NCBI GenBank assembly: GCA_963277665.1
Contig: OY728143.1
Coordinates: forward strand, 1,121,020,110-1,121,084,109
DNA from: Viscum album
Lineage: Eukaryota; Streptophyta; Magnoliopsida; Santalales; Viscaceae
Length of the DNA: 64,000 bases
Reading direction: 5' to 3'
Shown here piece by piece: positions 36,974-52,200 of this stretch. The number at the start of each line of letters is the position of its first letter. Position 1 is the stretch's first letter. Both the position numbers and the translations under genes were made by a program. The notes beneath the pieces are model-generated. The model was not told the DNA's origin. It did no database searches and worked only from the letters and a program-made list of their open reading frames with translations.

Positions 36974-39359
36974 TTTATTTCCTTTTATCTTACTATATTA
37001 TACTGGTAGACTAAATTATATAAATGCATAGGCACATAGTAAAAAACTCATCCATAATATTGATCATCCTACAATCTGGTAATAGACCATGTGTCCTTGG
37101 ATAGTACTATTGTTCGTTTGGTTCGTCATTACTTCTGATTTTTTTCACCTTGAGTGATTAGAGTACTTTAAACTTTTTATTGATTCATGAGATTTATATT
37201 TTTTTCCATGACCTAGTACTCAATGAAAGTACCATTACAATAATAATGATAGGATTATAGGAATTCACATTATATTCAAAATTTAATTCCATGTTGATTT
37301 CATTTTTAGGGTACATGAGATTTTTGATGGTCTATGCATGTTTAACAACATTCCGTAAAATTCCATGTTAGGAATTTTGATAACATATTTATTTACAAAA
37401 TTCATAATTATCATATAAGAATTATTGTGTTATGATTTTTTAATTAGAATGATAATTATTACATGTTATATAACAACCATGCCATGCGACTTATTAGTAT
37501 TTTTGTCTATGTAATATGATTCTATAATTTAAATTATCATTTTTTTCTTATATTATTTGTTTGAGTGTGTCTGTCTTACATAGAAGCATTCCATTATTCA
37601 ACGAATATTTACCTTTGGTAAACACATGTTTTTTTCAATTATAGTTGAGTTTGTATTCAATTTTTAATATGTATTATGTCTTATAAATTGGAATAATTAT
37701 AAACAATGTAATCGAACCATTATGAATTAACATTTAATAGCTAATTTTTTTCTCATAAAATAAATGGAGGTTGAATTTTTGTTCTAATTATAGAGGAATT
37801 ATTTTTGATAAGAAGTAAATATCTTGTAATTTTTATACTGTATAGGTGTGTTAAAATTTGAGAGTATTAACCCCTAAAACCAATCCATCAATTATGATCC
37901 GTCTACTTAAATAATGAGGATTAAATATAAAATCAATGTACCAACAAATGAATGGAATTCCTTACATAAGATTGTACCTCTATGACATGGTCATAATGAA
38001 ACAAATATCTAAACATGTTATACTCACAAATACACCCCCAATAGATTAATTGGAATATGTTTATTTAGAAACGAAACTCTATGGGGTTTATAAATATAAA
38101 TTTTTAATAATGATTTTGTTTTTTCTTATTGAAAATAAAATTTAATAATGGGATAATTGTAGGTAACCATTTTTTGGTATTCTTTAGTGCTCATCCTCAT
38201 GGGGTTGTGATTATGCATTATGTTTAGGGACTTTTAATGTTACCTAGTCATATATATGTGTTTTCAGGTAATTGTAATGTGGTTTCATTTTTTGACTAGT
38301 TCCACTTAAATAAATAGAAAATCTATTAATATTAAGATATTTACTTGACTGATCCCTTATAAATAATTTTTTTTGTTTATAATGGTGTAATGTGGTAAAA
38401 GTTTCCAATTATAATGGGTTGTTAATAATTAATTAATGATTAAAAAGAAATTTAATATAGCTTCTCTTTTTTACATTTTAAATTTTCAAACTACTGTACC
38501 TAGTATAAGTGTTTTAATTACTAGTATTTTTATTAATTTTCACTTTTATAATGATTACTGGGAATATTTTAATTAACATAGTTAATGTAACTAAAACATT
38601 TAGTGTTATTTTTATCCTATCCCCATGTATGGTTAGTTCCAATCCTCTCTGCATTTTTCCTTCTGTATCCGCCTTAAAGTGGAAAATTATCATTATCTGT
38701 ATGATTATGCCATCTTATGTATAAATGTAAATGATGGTCCCTTATGTCAAGTGACCTATCGTTGGCATGACGTCGTTTCCATTCAATACTATCTAATCTG
38801 GTAAGGGGATAAGCCATCATCATTAGTACCCTCAGAACATTAAAACTTATTTGTTTGGTTTTGAGGAGTTTTAATTGCATGGTACTATTCCGGATCCATA
38901 GTCCCCTGTAGGACTCTTAGTTTATAAAAATACACCACTTTATTGATGAGTGGTTGTGTGTTTCTTGACCCTTTCAACAAGTTTGAGAATTACACAATGC
39001 TCAGTTCTAGAGGATTATGCATTCCAAGAGCCTGGTCGATCACATAGTAGGTCATGTGGCTGATCAATTCCCCATTTTATAGTGATGGAATACTTGATAC
39101 ATTATTTGTCATATTAAAAGTCACACGAGGTACTATTAATTTCTTTTCAAAAAATTTAAGGTCTTCATAATATTGTATGTGTATGGTTATTAAGCATATG
39201 GATAGTATTGGGGATGTGTGAATGTCTAATGTAATCTTTGAGAAGATTGTGTATATAAATATAATTATCATCATCATGATAATAATGGTGTGAGATGGTT
39301 ATGTTTAGTGTTAAAATTTTATGACATTATTGATTAGACATCATTAATAGGTCATCAAC
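36974..39359 (+). pseudogene. Presumed gag-RT region, element 3
   Basis: This lies between the primer site and the integrase-like motifs, where gag, protease, RT and RNase H belong. I found no motif I would defend. The interval is shorter than the corresponding part of the chromovirus, so parts are probably deleted. Confidence 0.35.
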
Positions 39360-40090
39360 ATGGTAGATCGACCTGGCTCTAAAGTGTTTAGTTGTTCCAG
39401 TGCTCGAGATTATGTGATGTATAAGATGGAGTGTGGGACATGGGATTATTTTTTTATCTTAGTAGATTTAATTAAATGGAATCACCTAAGGTGGCAGTGT
39501 TACTTTTGGAAGTGTTATTGTATGTCCTCCAAGTTGAGGGGGGAAAACCATGGAAGGGCCATTTAGAAATGGTCGGTTGTGATTAAATTGTCATATGAAT
39601 AGAAATCATTCATTTTACTTGGTATATGTAAGGTATAATGATGATTAAGGGATATCTGGGTGTGAAACAATTATAATAGAGTCATAAAAATAATGGAATT
39701 TATTGGTGGTTCTAGAAAAGTCATGGGATGCATCGGCTTTAAAAATTAGTCTATTATGGTAATAGAAATGCTCTGAGGGGGTTATTCGAGCTCTTCTAAA
39801 GAAGTAGACATGTAGTGAATTGACTATAATTATCCTTGATTTTTCAATTATGAGAGACATAGATCCTTGTCAAGCATTTCATATGTTTTTCTAGTGGAAG
39901 ATTATTAGGTATTTTGGGGAAACGAATCAAATCAACTTTGTGTACTCTTGAATGATAGATGACCATAGTCCGTATCATTGCATCATCTGGGTTCACTGAG
40001 AGATAAATTTTATTGGGACACCCTATATTTTCAATTGTTGTGGGGATTATTAGGGAGGTTTTTTTATAAATCAATTTGGAATGATTTTGT
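39360..40090 (+). pseudogene. Integrase remnant, element 3
   Basis: The peptide at 39444-39491, DYFFILVDLIKWNHL, matches D.IWVIVDRLTKSAHF of Ty3/gypsy integrase with one residue missing. At 39838-39867 DFSIMRDIDP matches VSIVSDRDP, the region of the second catalytic aspartate. At about 39987-40090 a broken frame with LHHLG, KFYWDTLYF and SIWND is spaced like the FHPQTDGQ(S/T)E to SWD..L segment but is poorly conserved. Frames differ between the three pieces. Support comes from order and spacing more than from any one motif. Confidence 0.6.
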
Positions 40091-41043
40091 TATTGTTTAA
40101 TGGTTATTCTTGTGTGATACTTGGGTTCCCAAATTGGGAAACAATGGACAAACTCATGGACACCAATAATTTTTACTTGACAAGACTACCTAATGGACTC
40201 AACTTTGGGAATAGTCCCTGTCTTTGATATGTGAATTATTGGCCTTGTAATAATATCTCAATGGTAGGATATGGGGTATTTAATTCCTTGGATGCTATCC
40301 TTGGACTCTAGATTGATTCTGATGTTACCTATACTTCATTCAGGCATAGATGTTCCCTTTTAATTTTAACATTAAAAATGTGATAGATCAAGTTTACATC
40401 TATGTTCATGATAAGGAATGATATCTTAATCTAGGTTTTGGATGGAGATTGCTACAGAAGCCTGTTATATGATTAAGTGAGTTCTCTCTTTTAAATTCAC
40501 GAGTTACAATTTTTAATAGATTGGTGTTTATTATTTAAAATACATCGACCATCTAAAACGATAATTTTTTAATGGTCAGCTGGTAGTGCATTGACCTTTA
40601 TTTCACTAGATTATATAAAAAAGTTAGTTTTGAATAAATACTTCATTCGAATCATTTTTTTGTTTTGTTTTCTAAGAATTATTTGGATTCCACATGCACA
40701 TTTTGAAATATAATTATAACAATTGAGATATTTTAATTTATAAATGTGCCTTAATTTCTAAAACATGTGGTGGCAGAACCATGAAATAAGTGTTTAATGA
40801 GATGATTTGGATATCATCTCTATAGTTTGACACATTTAGGCAAGGTCCATCTCAATGCTCAATTTTAAAAAATAGGCATTGTATTTAGTTTCTATTACAT
40901 ATCTATCATATGATATGGTGACACATGAAGGTTCATTCGGAATTCTAAAATCCAACACGACCATTATGAAAGTATTCATGAACTAATCATGAACAATTAT
41001 ATTCAATTATTTTCTATATAGAATCTTAGGGATGAGATGTTTT

Positions 41044-41055
41044 AAGGTGGGGATA
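41044..41055 (+). other. Polypurine tract, element 3
   Basis: AAGGTGGGGATA ends two bases before TGTAGCATTTGG, the start of the 3' LTR. It strongly resembles the tract of the chromovirus. Confidence 0.7.
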
Positions 41056-41056
41056 T

Positions 41057-42720
41057 TGTAGCATTTGGTGTTTTTGGACGAAATGAAATTTTAGTGGGAA
41101 ATTGAATTTTTACATTTATTAGATTATATGATTTGTAAACCACATTTTGGATATTAAATATATGAGTGGAAACACATAAATGGGGTTTTAGACATTTTTT
41201 AAGTCCTAAGAGGTACTTCTGGTGATCCATTATGTCTTATGAAACAAGAGACCTCACAAATTCTTGTTATTAGTGGACTAGTAATGGTGCACTATCTATT
41301 TGAAACCTTCCGGCCGACTCATGAAAACCATACATCACTAGAAGGTGAGTAGAAGTTATCCATATGTGATATAGATCATTTCCCAAACCCTGCTCGTAGT
41401 TAAAAATAATTATTTCATTTAGGCTTTGTGCATCCACTGTTCATATTACGGTAGATATATAGTTTTTCCAAACAGTCTGGACAAACTGTGAGACCCCTTC
41501 TTGTTTTGTAGTAGCACAGGCACTATTGACACATGGTTTTTCCTACCATCACCGAAACCATGAACACCATTACATGATTTAAATTACCCTTTTTCTTCTA
41601 TAACATTATTTCGTTTCATTACTCTTATTTTTCATCCTCTATTTAAAGCATCATCTCCTATGTGGGTGACTTTTCTCCTCCTTTGGATATGAGGAGACCT
41701 CCCTAATAAAGCCAGCGATTCGAGTACTATCATTTCCATTGAAAGATACTAGTATGTCAATGTGTCATACTTATTCCATCTGTATTTTATCATTCCACAT
41801 ATTACTCTAATTGTTTTCTAGGTCATTTTACCTATTTTTGGTCATCTATTCATTACGTTGATTTCTAGTAAACCGGACCAAATCATCCCTCATTATTTGA
41901 TGTGTGGGTCATTCATGGTATACGGTAGGCGTTTTAGTACATTATGGCATCTTTTATTGTTTTTCCTTGGCTTCTACATTTTTATACACACCTTACTCCA
42001 CTGATGGTAACTACTATTTGTTAAAAAAAATTAATTTGATTTCATTAACATGTCTGTTATCAACGTAGTGGGCGACGAATAACCAAAATGGCACATATTT
42101 TTAACAATACCAAATATAATGGATTTTCTTCCTCCTTTTAAGAAATTTTCTCTTGTGACATGATTGTTTTAACACCCTTAAGGGTATGATTTACCTTACT
42201 GTAGGTCATATATTAATTAATTGAATTAATTTTGAATGTCTTACATGGGTAATTCCCACAAGATTAATTTACATTCACCATTCCCTGGTTATACTCTTTT
42301 AATAAATTGAATTTTACTATAACGATTGAAAGATAATAGTTATATACCACATTGTACATGCTTTATTCCTTTATTATACATTTTACTAAATCTTTTATCC
42401 CATTATCTATGTCGTATGTCATATACTTATGTCTTATGATGAAATTGAATTTATTTAAATTGAATGAAATGGATTGTTTAATAACAATGTCATGTTTTTT
42501 GTAATACCACTCAATGAGGTGTAATATATTCTTTCATAAAAGTCCATCCATGCATTCAATGTACCATAGTTAATATATTTATTCTTAGTGAAATGAACCA
42601 TTACCATATTCCACAATAATTTTTCTTCATTTTTTTAGAAATTCTACTTATCTAGTTATATTTGATATTCCTTATTATTTTGTGACATTAAATTTCTATA
42701 AATTACCTATAGCATGATTA
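41057..42720 (+). repeat. 3' LTR of element 3, truncated
   Basis: Begins TGTAGCATTTGG. It aligns with the first 1.6 kb or so of 33996-36958; the remaining 1.3 kb is missing or unrecognisable. After about 42720 the strand becomes A-rich, suggesting a deletion or another insertion at this point. Confidence 0.7.
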
Positions 42721-45700
42721 AAATAACATGGTAAAATGTTTCTGATATTGAAATGTAATGTATATTGTTCTCTAACTAGTCCTTACAATGTAAAACATAT
42801 AAAACTTCCATGACTAATAATAGAGATTACAAAAAATAGATAAAACCTAACCTGCTCTAAAAAATATGTTTTGGACATAAGAAGTTATTATGACTTATGA
42901 TATGGAATGCACAAATAGATTGATCTCTAACTAGGGGAATAAATGATGATATATAAATTAAATAATATATCATACAGAGTTATACTAAATAATTATCTCA
43001 TACATAATCCATTTATTGACTCCTTCAATGAAATATATATTGAAAATCTAATCCAATGTGTCTTCCTGTCTTATACTTACAATTAGTGATGGCTTCTCAA
43101 GTACCTTTGTTCCATGATAGTTTGAGTATAGTGTGTGTATAACATATCAAAGAACCACCAACAGGGTCCAATTCATAACCATTAATTTAACCAATTTTCA
43201 TGTTCCATTCAAACAATGATAGATAATCACTCTATAGTATAATAAATTCTAATCCTCCAATAATCCCTAGGATCAATCATGATGTATAAGACTGACTATA
43301 TTTTGTTCATCCAATGTTGGGTTGTTCTTTAGAACATACCCTAATCAAGAACCTAGGGCTGAAACACATTTCCTAAAAAAACATGTCATTCAAAAACTCA
43401 TCTTTGTATCTCTACCAAGCTACTAGAGAAAGTCATCTTAAAGATGAAGGGTGTTTCTACAACATTTCTAGGGGAAAAATGTGAAAAATAAATTGTGTTT
43501 CCACATCATATCTGCGAATCAATTTTTATGTAGATTTAGGGGGTGACTATACCAAGATTAGGTATCAATTAACAAGGAAACATCGTGGTATATAATCTTT
43601 TTTGGGGGAATTAAGTCACATAGTTTTTGGCATGAAGGATTGATCCAAGAAGAACATCGAGGGAATGTGTCTATATGCATCTCATTTGCAGTTGTGTTCA
43701 ACCAGAATCATCTCATATAATGTAACTCTATGTGGTTATTAATCTTTAAAAACATCTCACACATAGATTATGTTACTCTCTAAATTATATTAAATATCAC
43801 TGTTATAAGTATAACTAGCACATTATTAATGTAGGTTCAAATGTGACATCCAAAATCGTCACAATCCAATCCCAAAATTATAGAATCAAGGGTAAACAGA
43901 ATAAATTCATAGCCAATAGGGTCCCCAATGTCACATTTTATAAAAAAAATACCCATATGGGATCATTAGTCTAAATCATATCACTATGTTCAATACCCAC
44001 CACTAAGATTTCGGAACATCCCATGGATTAGTTATAATTGGCTAAGGGCCTCACATGATTATCCACAATAGATTCACTCTTAATAAGTAGAAAAATTCTA
44101 TCCATATTACAAATATAATACTGGTTCATTCTCTATATTCCCAACCAATATCTATATCCTAATAGAGAAATACCCTCCTAGGAACTGAAAATCTATGTGA
44201 TGAGACACTCTCCACACTCACAAATAAATTAATTGATCAAATCAATGTTATCTCATATCTCTACCAAGCACTATTCAGGTCTCTAATTTTAATTATTCAC
44301 ATCCCACATGTTAGATTTTTCCAAGAAACTTCTACCAAATTCCACTTTGATTGCAAAATTAATTAATGTCTCAACCCAATGAATCCAAACAATAGAGGGA
44401 ATATATCCATAGTCAACACATAATCCATTGGTGGTCAAGTATGAAGGTACTGCATAAGGACCTTCATGATCATGGAACCCAGTTCAATAAAATTCATATT
44501 CATTTTACATAAACTAATCAAATAAATTAATTTAAAAATTTATTAAATTAATTTATAATTCTACTACGTAAATGTTGTGAGACCAAATATCATATTCCAT
44601 TTATATAAATTATCATTTAATAATAGGGGTATTCTTGAGGGACCACTAAAAAAATATGAATTTTCCCTTTAAGGTGTATCCTAGTCACTCTCTCCCAATA
44701 TTATCCATGTCAAACTGGACAATAATTACCCAAAAAAGCCCTGAAATCAAGTTATATAGTCCAAAATAATTAATTATAATCTTATATTATTAATAAAATA
44801 TTTCAAAATTAGCTAATAAATTTTATTTTAACACATATAATTCGTAAAAAATCCACAATTTTCATGCTCACAATGAATAAAAGAACAATAAAATACATAA
44901 TCAATTTGTCCCACATTTAAAACAATTTAGTGAAAATGGCATATGAATATTCACCATTTCCATTGCTAATTTCATTCAATTTAGGAAAAAATATAATTAA
45001 AATCCCCCAAAACGGTGTACCTATATCAAACCAACATGTGATAGAATACAATATCCATCGAATGTCCTCCACCATGTATTACACATGAAATCACCATTAT
45101 GAGGTAATATTTTAACAATTCAATGATGTAAATAATTGATGAACCATAACTCTTAAAATATAAAATTATTGATGATAAATTTGAAACAAGATTAAATAAA
45201 TAATATGGATGAACATTAATATAATTTCAAATCAACAATACCAACAACATCTTCTAATAATGAATTATTAAAAGGAGAAAAAATAAGCGGATATCTAGCC
45301 CAATGGTTACTCCCAGAAGCCCGAGTCTCCAATAAAATCAAGGGGTCTAATAGGAAAATAACTAATCTATATTATTTTAAAAAAATGTGTGGGACTATTC
45401 TAGTATAACCCATATGTTATAGCACAATAAGACCTCCATGTCCACCAAATATTTAAAGGGGTAGGGAACTTTACTATATCCCACATCGAGTAGCACTTGG
45501 GGTTATGCCCTTACACCTATTATACAACCCTATAGGGTTACTATGATTGTATCCCTTCAATATCGCATAATTTATTGAATTTATTAGTGGAATATAAGGC
45601 CCATATGAGAGAGGTAATAAAATGTAACTCTACTAATCTCATAAAATCATATCCCCATAGATTATATCATGTTCTTCGAAAACAATCCTATGGATTAATT

Positions 45701-46250
45701 ATAGCATATTCTCTGGGTTGTGTCATGGACACCTAAAAAGGGGTATCTTGGCTTACACTAAGGGCCACCCCCTTATAAAACATGAGAAATAAGGTAATTA
45801 CACATGACAAACATGATCCTAACATGATGATACACACTACTTAATTATATAGGATACATTACTCACAATCATAAATACAAAAAATGATGATCCTCTCGGG
45901 AATAGATATTGGCATACAACATGGTCCATTTCCTACCAACATCCACCCAGATTTATCCTCCAATTACTTGTTGCATTTTATAGTAATAAGTATTATTTAA
46001 TATAATGGATACCATTAAACTATAATGAAAACGTACAAAGAAACTCAACCGAAAATAATATCACATTTTATTTCTAGAAACATCTCATTGTGTTGATCAG
46101 ACTCCAATAATTAAAATATAAATAAGGTTTCATATATTTCCTCTATTTAAAAAATCAAACTCTCAAATAAAAGTTGTAATATCTATTCCAAAAATTGATG
46201 TGTCTTTATAAAAACTCAAATAGAGAATTATAGATAACAATAATGTCAAT
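42721..46250. other. A-rich interval, probable repeat remnants
   Basis: The strand composition (A- and C-rich on plus) resembles the minus-strand element 2, suggesting one or more minus-strand remnants, but no pol motif was found. The part at 45270-45780 is less AT-rich and contains TATATCCCACATCGAG near 45475, a motif type common in plant terminal repeats. No gene is supported. Confidence 0.4.
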
Positions 46251-49200
46251 ATCTAAATAAATGATTTATAAATACATTAATGTAATATCTTATATAAGAT
46301 ACATCATCTGTTTTAATAAATTATTTCCCAATAGACAATTCTTGTTCTCTAAAAATTTAATTACATTGATCCATTATAATTCATTAAAAATAATGTTGTG
46401 GAAAATATGTATATCCATAAAATTAGTGGAATTTATTCCATCAATATATATTTTATCATTTTTATCTTAATAATAAATTAATTTTTTTAAAATATGTGCA
46501 AATATATCCCAATGGTTATGTGAAAGAAAACTATCTAATTAAAACTATGATTGAAGTTAATGTACCCCTGGTAATTTCAATATATTTAAAAAAATATATT
46601 TTTTATAAATATAATTTACTATGAATGTTATCTGTAAATACAATATATATTGAGTAAGGGGTGATTCACTGTTCGATGAAAACATGGAAGACAAGAAAAA
46701 ATGTGTAGATCAATAATAAAATAATGTATTAGCTATTATTGAAATTATGCTCAATGTATGATATTTAACATCATTTTGAACTTAATTTTTTTTGATTCCA
46801 TATGCTGATCCATAATCACATATCCACTTTTAGAGAAGGATCCTATGATTTTTGGAGAATTGGTTTAATTATTTTTCTATATCATTATAGATTAATCATT
46901 ATACATTAGTTGATTATTCCTTGTATTTTCATTCATGATCTTGAAATCCCTTTTCTATAAACATAATGTAAACTCTTAATCATTTCATGTTCCCCCATCA
47001 GTGATTCATCATACAATTATTAGTTTTTTTTAAAATTATATACATACCATATTTTCTATATAATATTGTCCTTTTACATAGGGTCCACCTTTCCACTTCT
47101 TAATTGGAGACAATTTTCAATGAAATTAAACTGAGAACATTTTCTCAATATTAATGAAACCTTTGACAATATTATCATATAATAAAAAGGTTTGAAAATA
47201 TACTTCACTTTTAATAGATTGATTTAATCCATACATTAAGTGGACTATATAAATATGTGTATTACATACACATTCTTAAGTGTGAATCAGTAACATTAAA
47301 ATGACATCTTTGTAAATAGGAATAATTATCCACTCCTTTTTTTAATAAATATAATAATTTTCATTCCGAATAAGATCTTTTCATCTCATATAAATAATTA
47401 TCAACATATATCACATCAAAAAAACTCTAATAATTATATATTCATCCATATTGTAGTTATAATGAAATGGACACTATTTACAATGAGAAATGCTAAATAC
47501 TCATACTGTGTAAAAATATTGTACATTTAATCATTTTTTTCATTCATTATAGGTGGAATTTGACAACATAGAGTATGTAAAGTTTGTGGGTTAACCTAAT
47601 CACATCACAAAATATAAAATAAATGTTTTACAATAATTGGATTAAACCTTATAGAGGAAATTTATATATCCTTTATAATAGAAATCAAATCTCTTATCAT
47701 TCAATTTATATTTTTTAAAGTCTTATAAAAGGATCGGTCCATATAGATTAATATTATTTAATGAGTATGTATTCTATTAATTTCATTTTCATATAGATAA
47801 TACTAAATGTAATTTCTATAAAGAATCTAAATTATGAAAATGAATCAATCAACTAAACATCAAATCCCATATAATTCATCCTTGAAGTTATTATAAAAAT
47901 GATGTTGATTGGTTTTATTAAGTTGTAGTGTGAAATAATGGATTAAGACTGGATTATGAAAGATTCCACCATTATGGGTTGGTTGTTGATGAAACCAAAT
48001 ATATTTCCCATATATTGAATTAATTATGTGAATGGAAATTCAAATTTTTTGAGGAACTAGGGGATGAATAAGGAATCATTGTATATTGAATCCTAGAGGA
48101 AGTATCTCAACTTTGAATGATTTCTTGAGTCTTATACAATTATTTTTCCCTAGTGTAATTAAAATACATTGAAATGGGGAGACTTAATTTGATTAATTTG
48201 GATGTAGTCATCAGTGTTTCGCATAGATTATTTCATTTTTAATGAATAAAAACTAGAATTTATGATTTCTGATTACACCTATAATGAGGACCATATATTA
48301 GGAAACCATATGGAGAATCATAGATCAATGAGTATAAAGAACATAATAATAAAATATCAACATAATTTGATGATTTAACCAAGATGATTATCTCCAATTA
48401 AGGAATATATAAGGGATCAAAGTTGATTATCTCAACTCTAGGTATTTCATAAAGCCATAAGGGGTATGCCGATAAATAAGAATATTTAAGGAAATACGAT
48501 GGGTCATAGGTATTGTATCCCAATATATAACGAAACCTTCATGAAAAGATAATAGTTTGATTGTGAATATTTAATGGGATTCGATGAAAGATGAGAAGGG
48601 TCTGGGAAGATGTTTTTTTGGCCATATCCCATATATGATTTTGATCACCGATGCGGGGGAAAATCCCCTATGGTATAGACCAATGGAATGATCCATGAAA
48701 TAAATATTAATAATACAGTATATTACCACATCTCTTCATTATGAATGGGTGTAGTACATGGTCATTACTAAATGTGTTGTAGTGTGTCATTTGGAATAGC
48801 CTCCCACACACCTCTAATATATTCATGTGTTCACCTAAGGATGTCGATATATAATATATGTGAAGGGATTTTATGGTAATACTTAAAAATTGGATTTATA
48901 TGGTTTGATTTGTGAAGAGACAGTGTTGGGTGCACTTTTCAAGGTTTTTTATTAAAATTTCATCATAGAGATTCTTCATTGTATTAATTTGTGAAGGCAC
49001 CCATAGATTAAAACCCATGGATTTTTCCAATTAGGTACCTAATATTTTTTTCTCATCAACTACCTTTACCAATTACTTATATTATATTTAGAAAATTTAT
49101 TGTGTATTTATAAGTACTAGCATAAAAAATTCTTCCATAGAACATGTTTTCACTTTCCAGTTCGTGACGGGGGATTCATTTCATTGTTGGAAAAGCATTG

Positions 49201-52200
49201 TATGTATAGTTCTATGTGATTTTCTTTCTGTATATTCTTTAAAAACATACTTCAAATTATTTTTCAAATACAAAAGAAGCTATAAGATGATTCCTTGAAA
49301 TATAATATAATTTACATCATAGAATAAAGTGATTATCATTAATAATTGAAATAATTATTTTATAGATAGATATTTTTCCAAAATTCAAGAATTTTCAAAA
49401 TTTGGTGAAGAAAATCATATGTAGGATGTCTTCATGGGATGCATTTTGACTATACACAATTGTGCTTCGTACAAGTACGGGTTCTTCCAGAAGCATATGA
49501 ATTTATTTATAGAGGAGTTTGACTTATATGTAAAAACCTTAGATTACATCTTGGATGACCTAATGTAAATTTTTAATTGTGTGAAGTACCTCATGAACTG
49601 ATTTATGTTTTCTATGGGAATTATTCCTTTTCCAATTTCCATTTATAGTAAAACGATGTATAAACTAGAGAACCCATATTATTTGATCTTAAAGTATATT
49701 ATATCTCCACATGTACTCTATTTAATTTCTATAAATAAATTTATACTCCTGATTATCGTTTAGTAACACTTGATGTATATTAGATTAGTATATAATGTTC
49801 CAAGAATACAATCAAGTTGGGTTTTCTACATTGGAACACATTTTTTCAATACCTATGTAATGTCCATGAACTACAACTATGAAGAATTTTTCAAAAACAT
49901 GTCCCTATATCTGTAACCCATTTTAAATTATATTCATCTATCAGCGTTGGAGAACTAATTTGGTGCATTAATAACACATTTATATATATTATTAGTCATG
50001 CATATTATTTCATCACATAATCGACATGTTTTGTGCGAGTTGAGATAATTTGAATTACGTGGAAATGTGCATGGGTCTAATTATTTTTCATGATGTCAAC
50101 TATTGATTAGAATGAGTACTTAGTTGATATAAATCCACTATTCCTTTCTATTTCTCATTATATCTGAAATAATGAAATATATATTCATCTAAATTTATCT
50201 ATTACATAGTTGATAATGGATTAGAGAATCTATTGAATGTTGGAGGTTGATATCGTATAAAAAAATTAAATATTTTCAATTTATGATGTGTGACAATAGG
50301 TTATCCTATATATCCATGATATTATTTCATAACATGATTCAAGATCCCTAATATTTTCATCATACTCTCAACCAAAGCACCAATATAATAATTATATTAT
50401 GGGGAAATATCTACACTAAAATAGGTTATTGAAATGGTTTAGATTAATTCTGCTATATTTCATTTATAAACAACGTACTATACATTATTAGTTCATGGTT
50501 AATGTCATAAAATATAAATCATACTATATAATTCATATTTATTTTTTAAAAAATACATGTCATATAATCTGAATACATTTCTTGAATATCCTTTAGATTT
50601 TTCATATGTGGTTTTCCTTGATTTATGTTCTCCTAAATAAATTTCATTGGTTTTTTAAAAATATATATCTAATAGAATATGTAACACCTTGACTCTAATA
50701 ACCTAAATCTAGTGGATTTTTTTTTTCAATGGAAGAAAACACACATATCATAATACATAGGATCCATAATTATAACATTCATGGGAAAATATTTACCAAA
50801 TTTAAAAGTTATTTTTTTTAAACATAAGATATATTAACCAAATATATGAAGTTTTTTTTATTTATCATTTCGAATCCACAAGTCATATGTAGTAGTCTTC
50901 ATTTTTTCATAGTTAAATACGAATAAATATAAATATGTGTGCTCAAATGCTCATTAAGGGGTATTGTAGAATCGAAGTAATCACACACATGAATTGAATA
51001 AATAATATGACATGGATAACTAAATTATATATCCTATTGAACATTGAACATAATATATCAATTAATTACATAATAATAAAAAAATACGTCAATAAGAATA
51101 ATTCATCTCCTAATGATAGAATCTATTTTCTGTTTAATCATAAACATAATGTTAAGACATTATTCAAATATGTCAAATGTAAACATGCATGGAATGAAAA
51201 AATACCTAATGTATGTCATCACACATGACATATAAATGCATCATGGAGATTTATATTTTTATTCACCAATAATATAATAATATTTTTAATATATTATCCA
51301 AATGGAAATATTGATAAAAATAATATTATAAGGTTTCCTAAGTAACCCCATACATAATCATGGGGAAAATATAAATCATTATCCAAATATAGATAGTGGA
51401 TATATATAACATTAAAAATTATCTGTTCAATAGATAAATATAGTTATCATGGTGCATATACCTTAATCAAATAATAAAAAATAGTATATTCACAATGTAA
51501 TGTAATATTCAATAAGCATGGAATAATATTATGTTAATAGTGATGGGAAGTTGTATGGTGTATTAATACCAGTATGTGATAGTCATAGAGTCCAAAAGTT
51601 ATGAATCTTAGGATAATAGGTAAATGATAGATAAGTTACATTCTTACATACACTTCCATACATGGTACAACACTTACATACTTTAGATACATTAATGGGA
51701 AATATATTTCAAAAAAGTAAAAATATATTCATACATAATAAGAAATTCAATTTCAAGAAAAATGAAATTTTATTGATAGACTGAGAACCCTCACAAAAAT
51801 GAATATCCAAAAAATCATAAGAAGTTAAAACCAACACCAATATGACACCTCTTATTTGAAACACTGTATGGATAATCTAGTATGTTTCGAAAAATAATTC
51901 TAATCTATGTCTCCGATTTAAAATATAGATACCATAAAATTAAATCCTATAAATTAATATAAATAGTGTATTATTACTGAAAATATATGAAAACATTTCC
52001 AATGGAGGTCCAAAAACAAGGAATGTGAGTTCCATTTTTTAGTGGTACAACTCAAAAAACTCTGTATTGTGTTCCTTGAGACATCACTCAATTGTTAGTG
52101 TAACACGTTACTACATATTAAAATTTAAATTGGGAATCATTTAAATTATAAATTATTCCCATCTATCTATTAAAAATTGAATAATATTTTATAATAAAAT

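Larger units (their letters stand above)
33996..42720 (+). mobile_element. Ty3/gypsy retrotransposon (element 3), plus strand, 3' LTR truncated
   Basis: Two diverged direct repeats start at about 33996 and at 41057. The first ends at a primer-site-like sequence (36959-36973); the second is preceded by a polypurine tract (41044-41055). Integrase-like motifs occur on the plus strand at 39408-40090. The 5' LTR is about 2.96 kb, close to the 3.0 kb of the chromovirus, and the LTR-primer junction has the same form (ACA, ATG, TGGT), so the two may be of one lineage. The 3' LTR can be followed only to about 42720, after which the sequence changes strand bias and homology is lost. Confidence 0.75.

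Noticed and set aside
45296..45329. tRNA gene suggested by A-box and B-box-like words
   Set aside because: The words start only about 22 bases apart instead of about 40-45, and no cloverleaf can be drawn. Kept only as a weak SINE hint.
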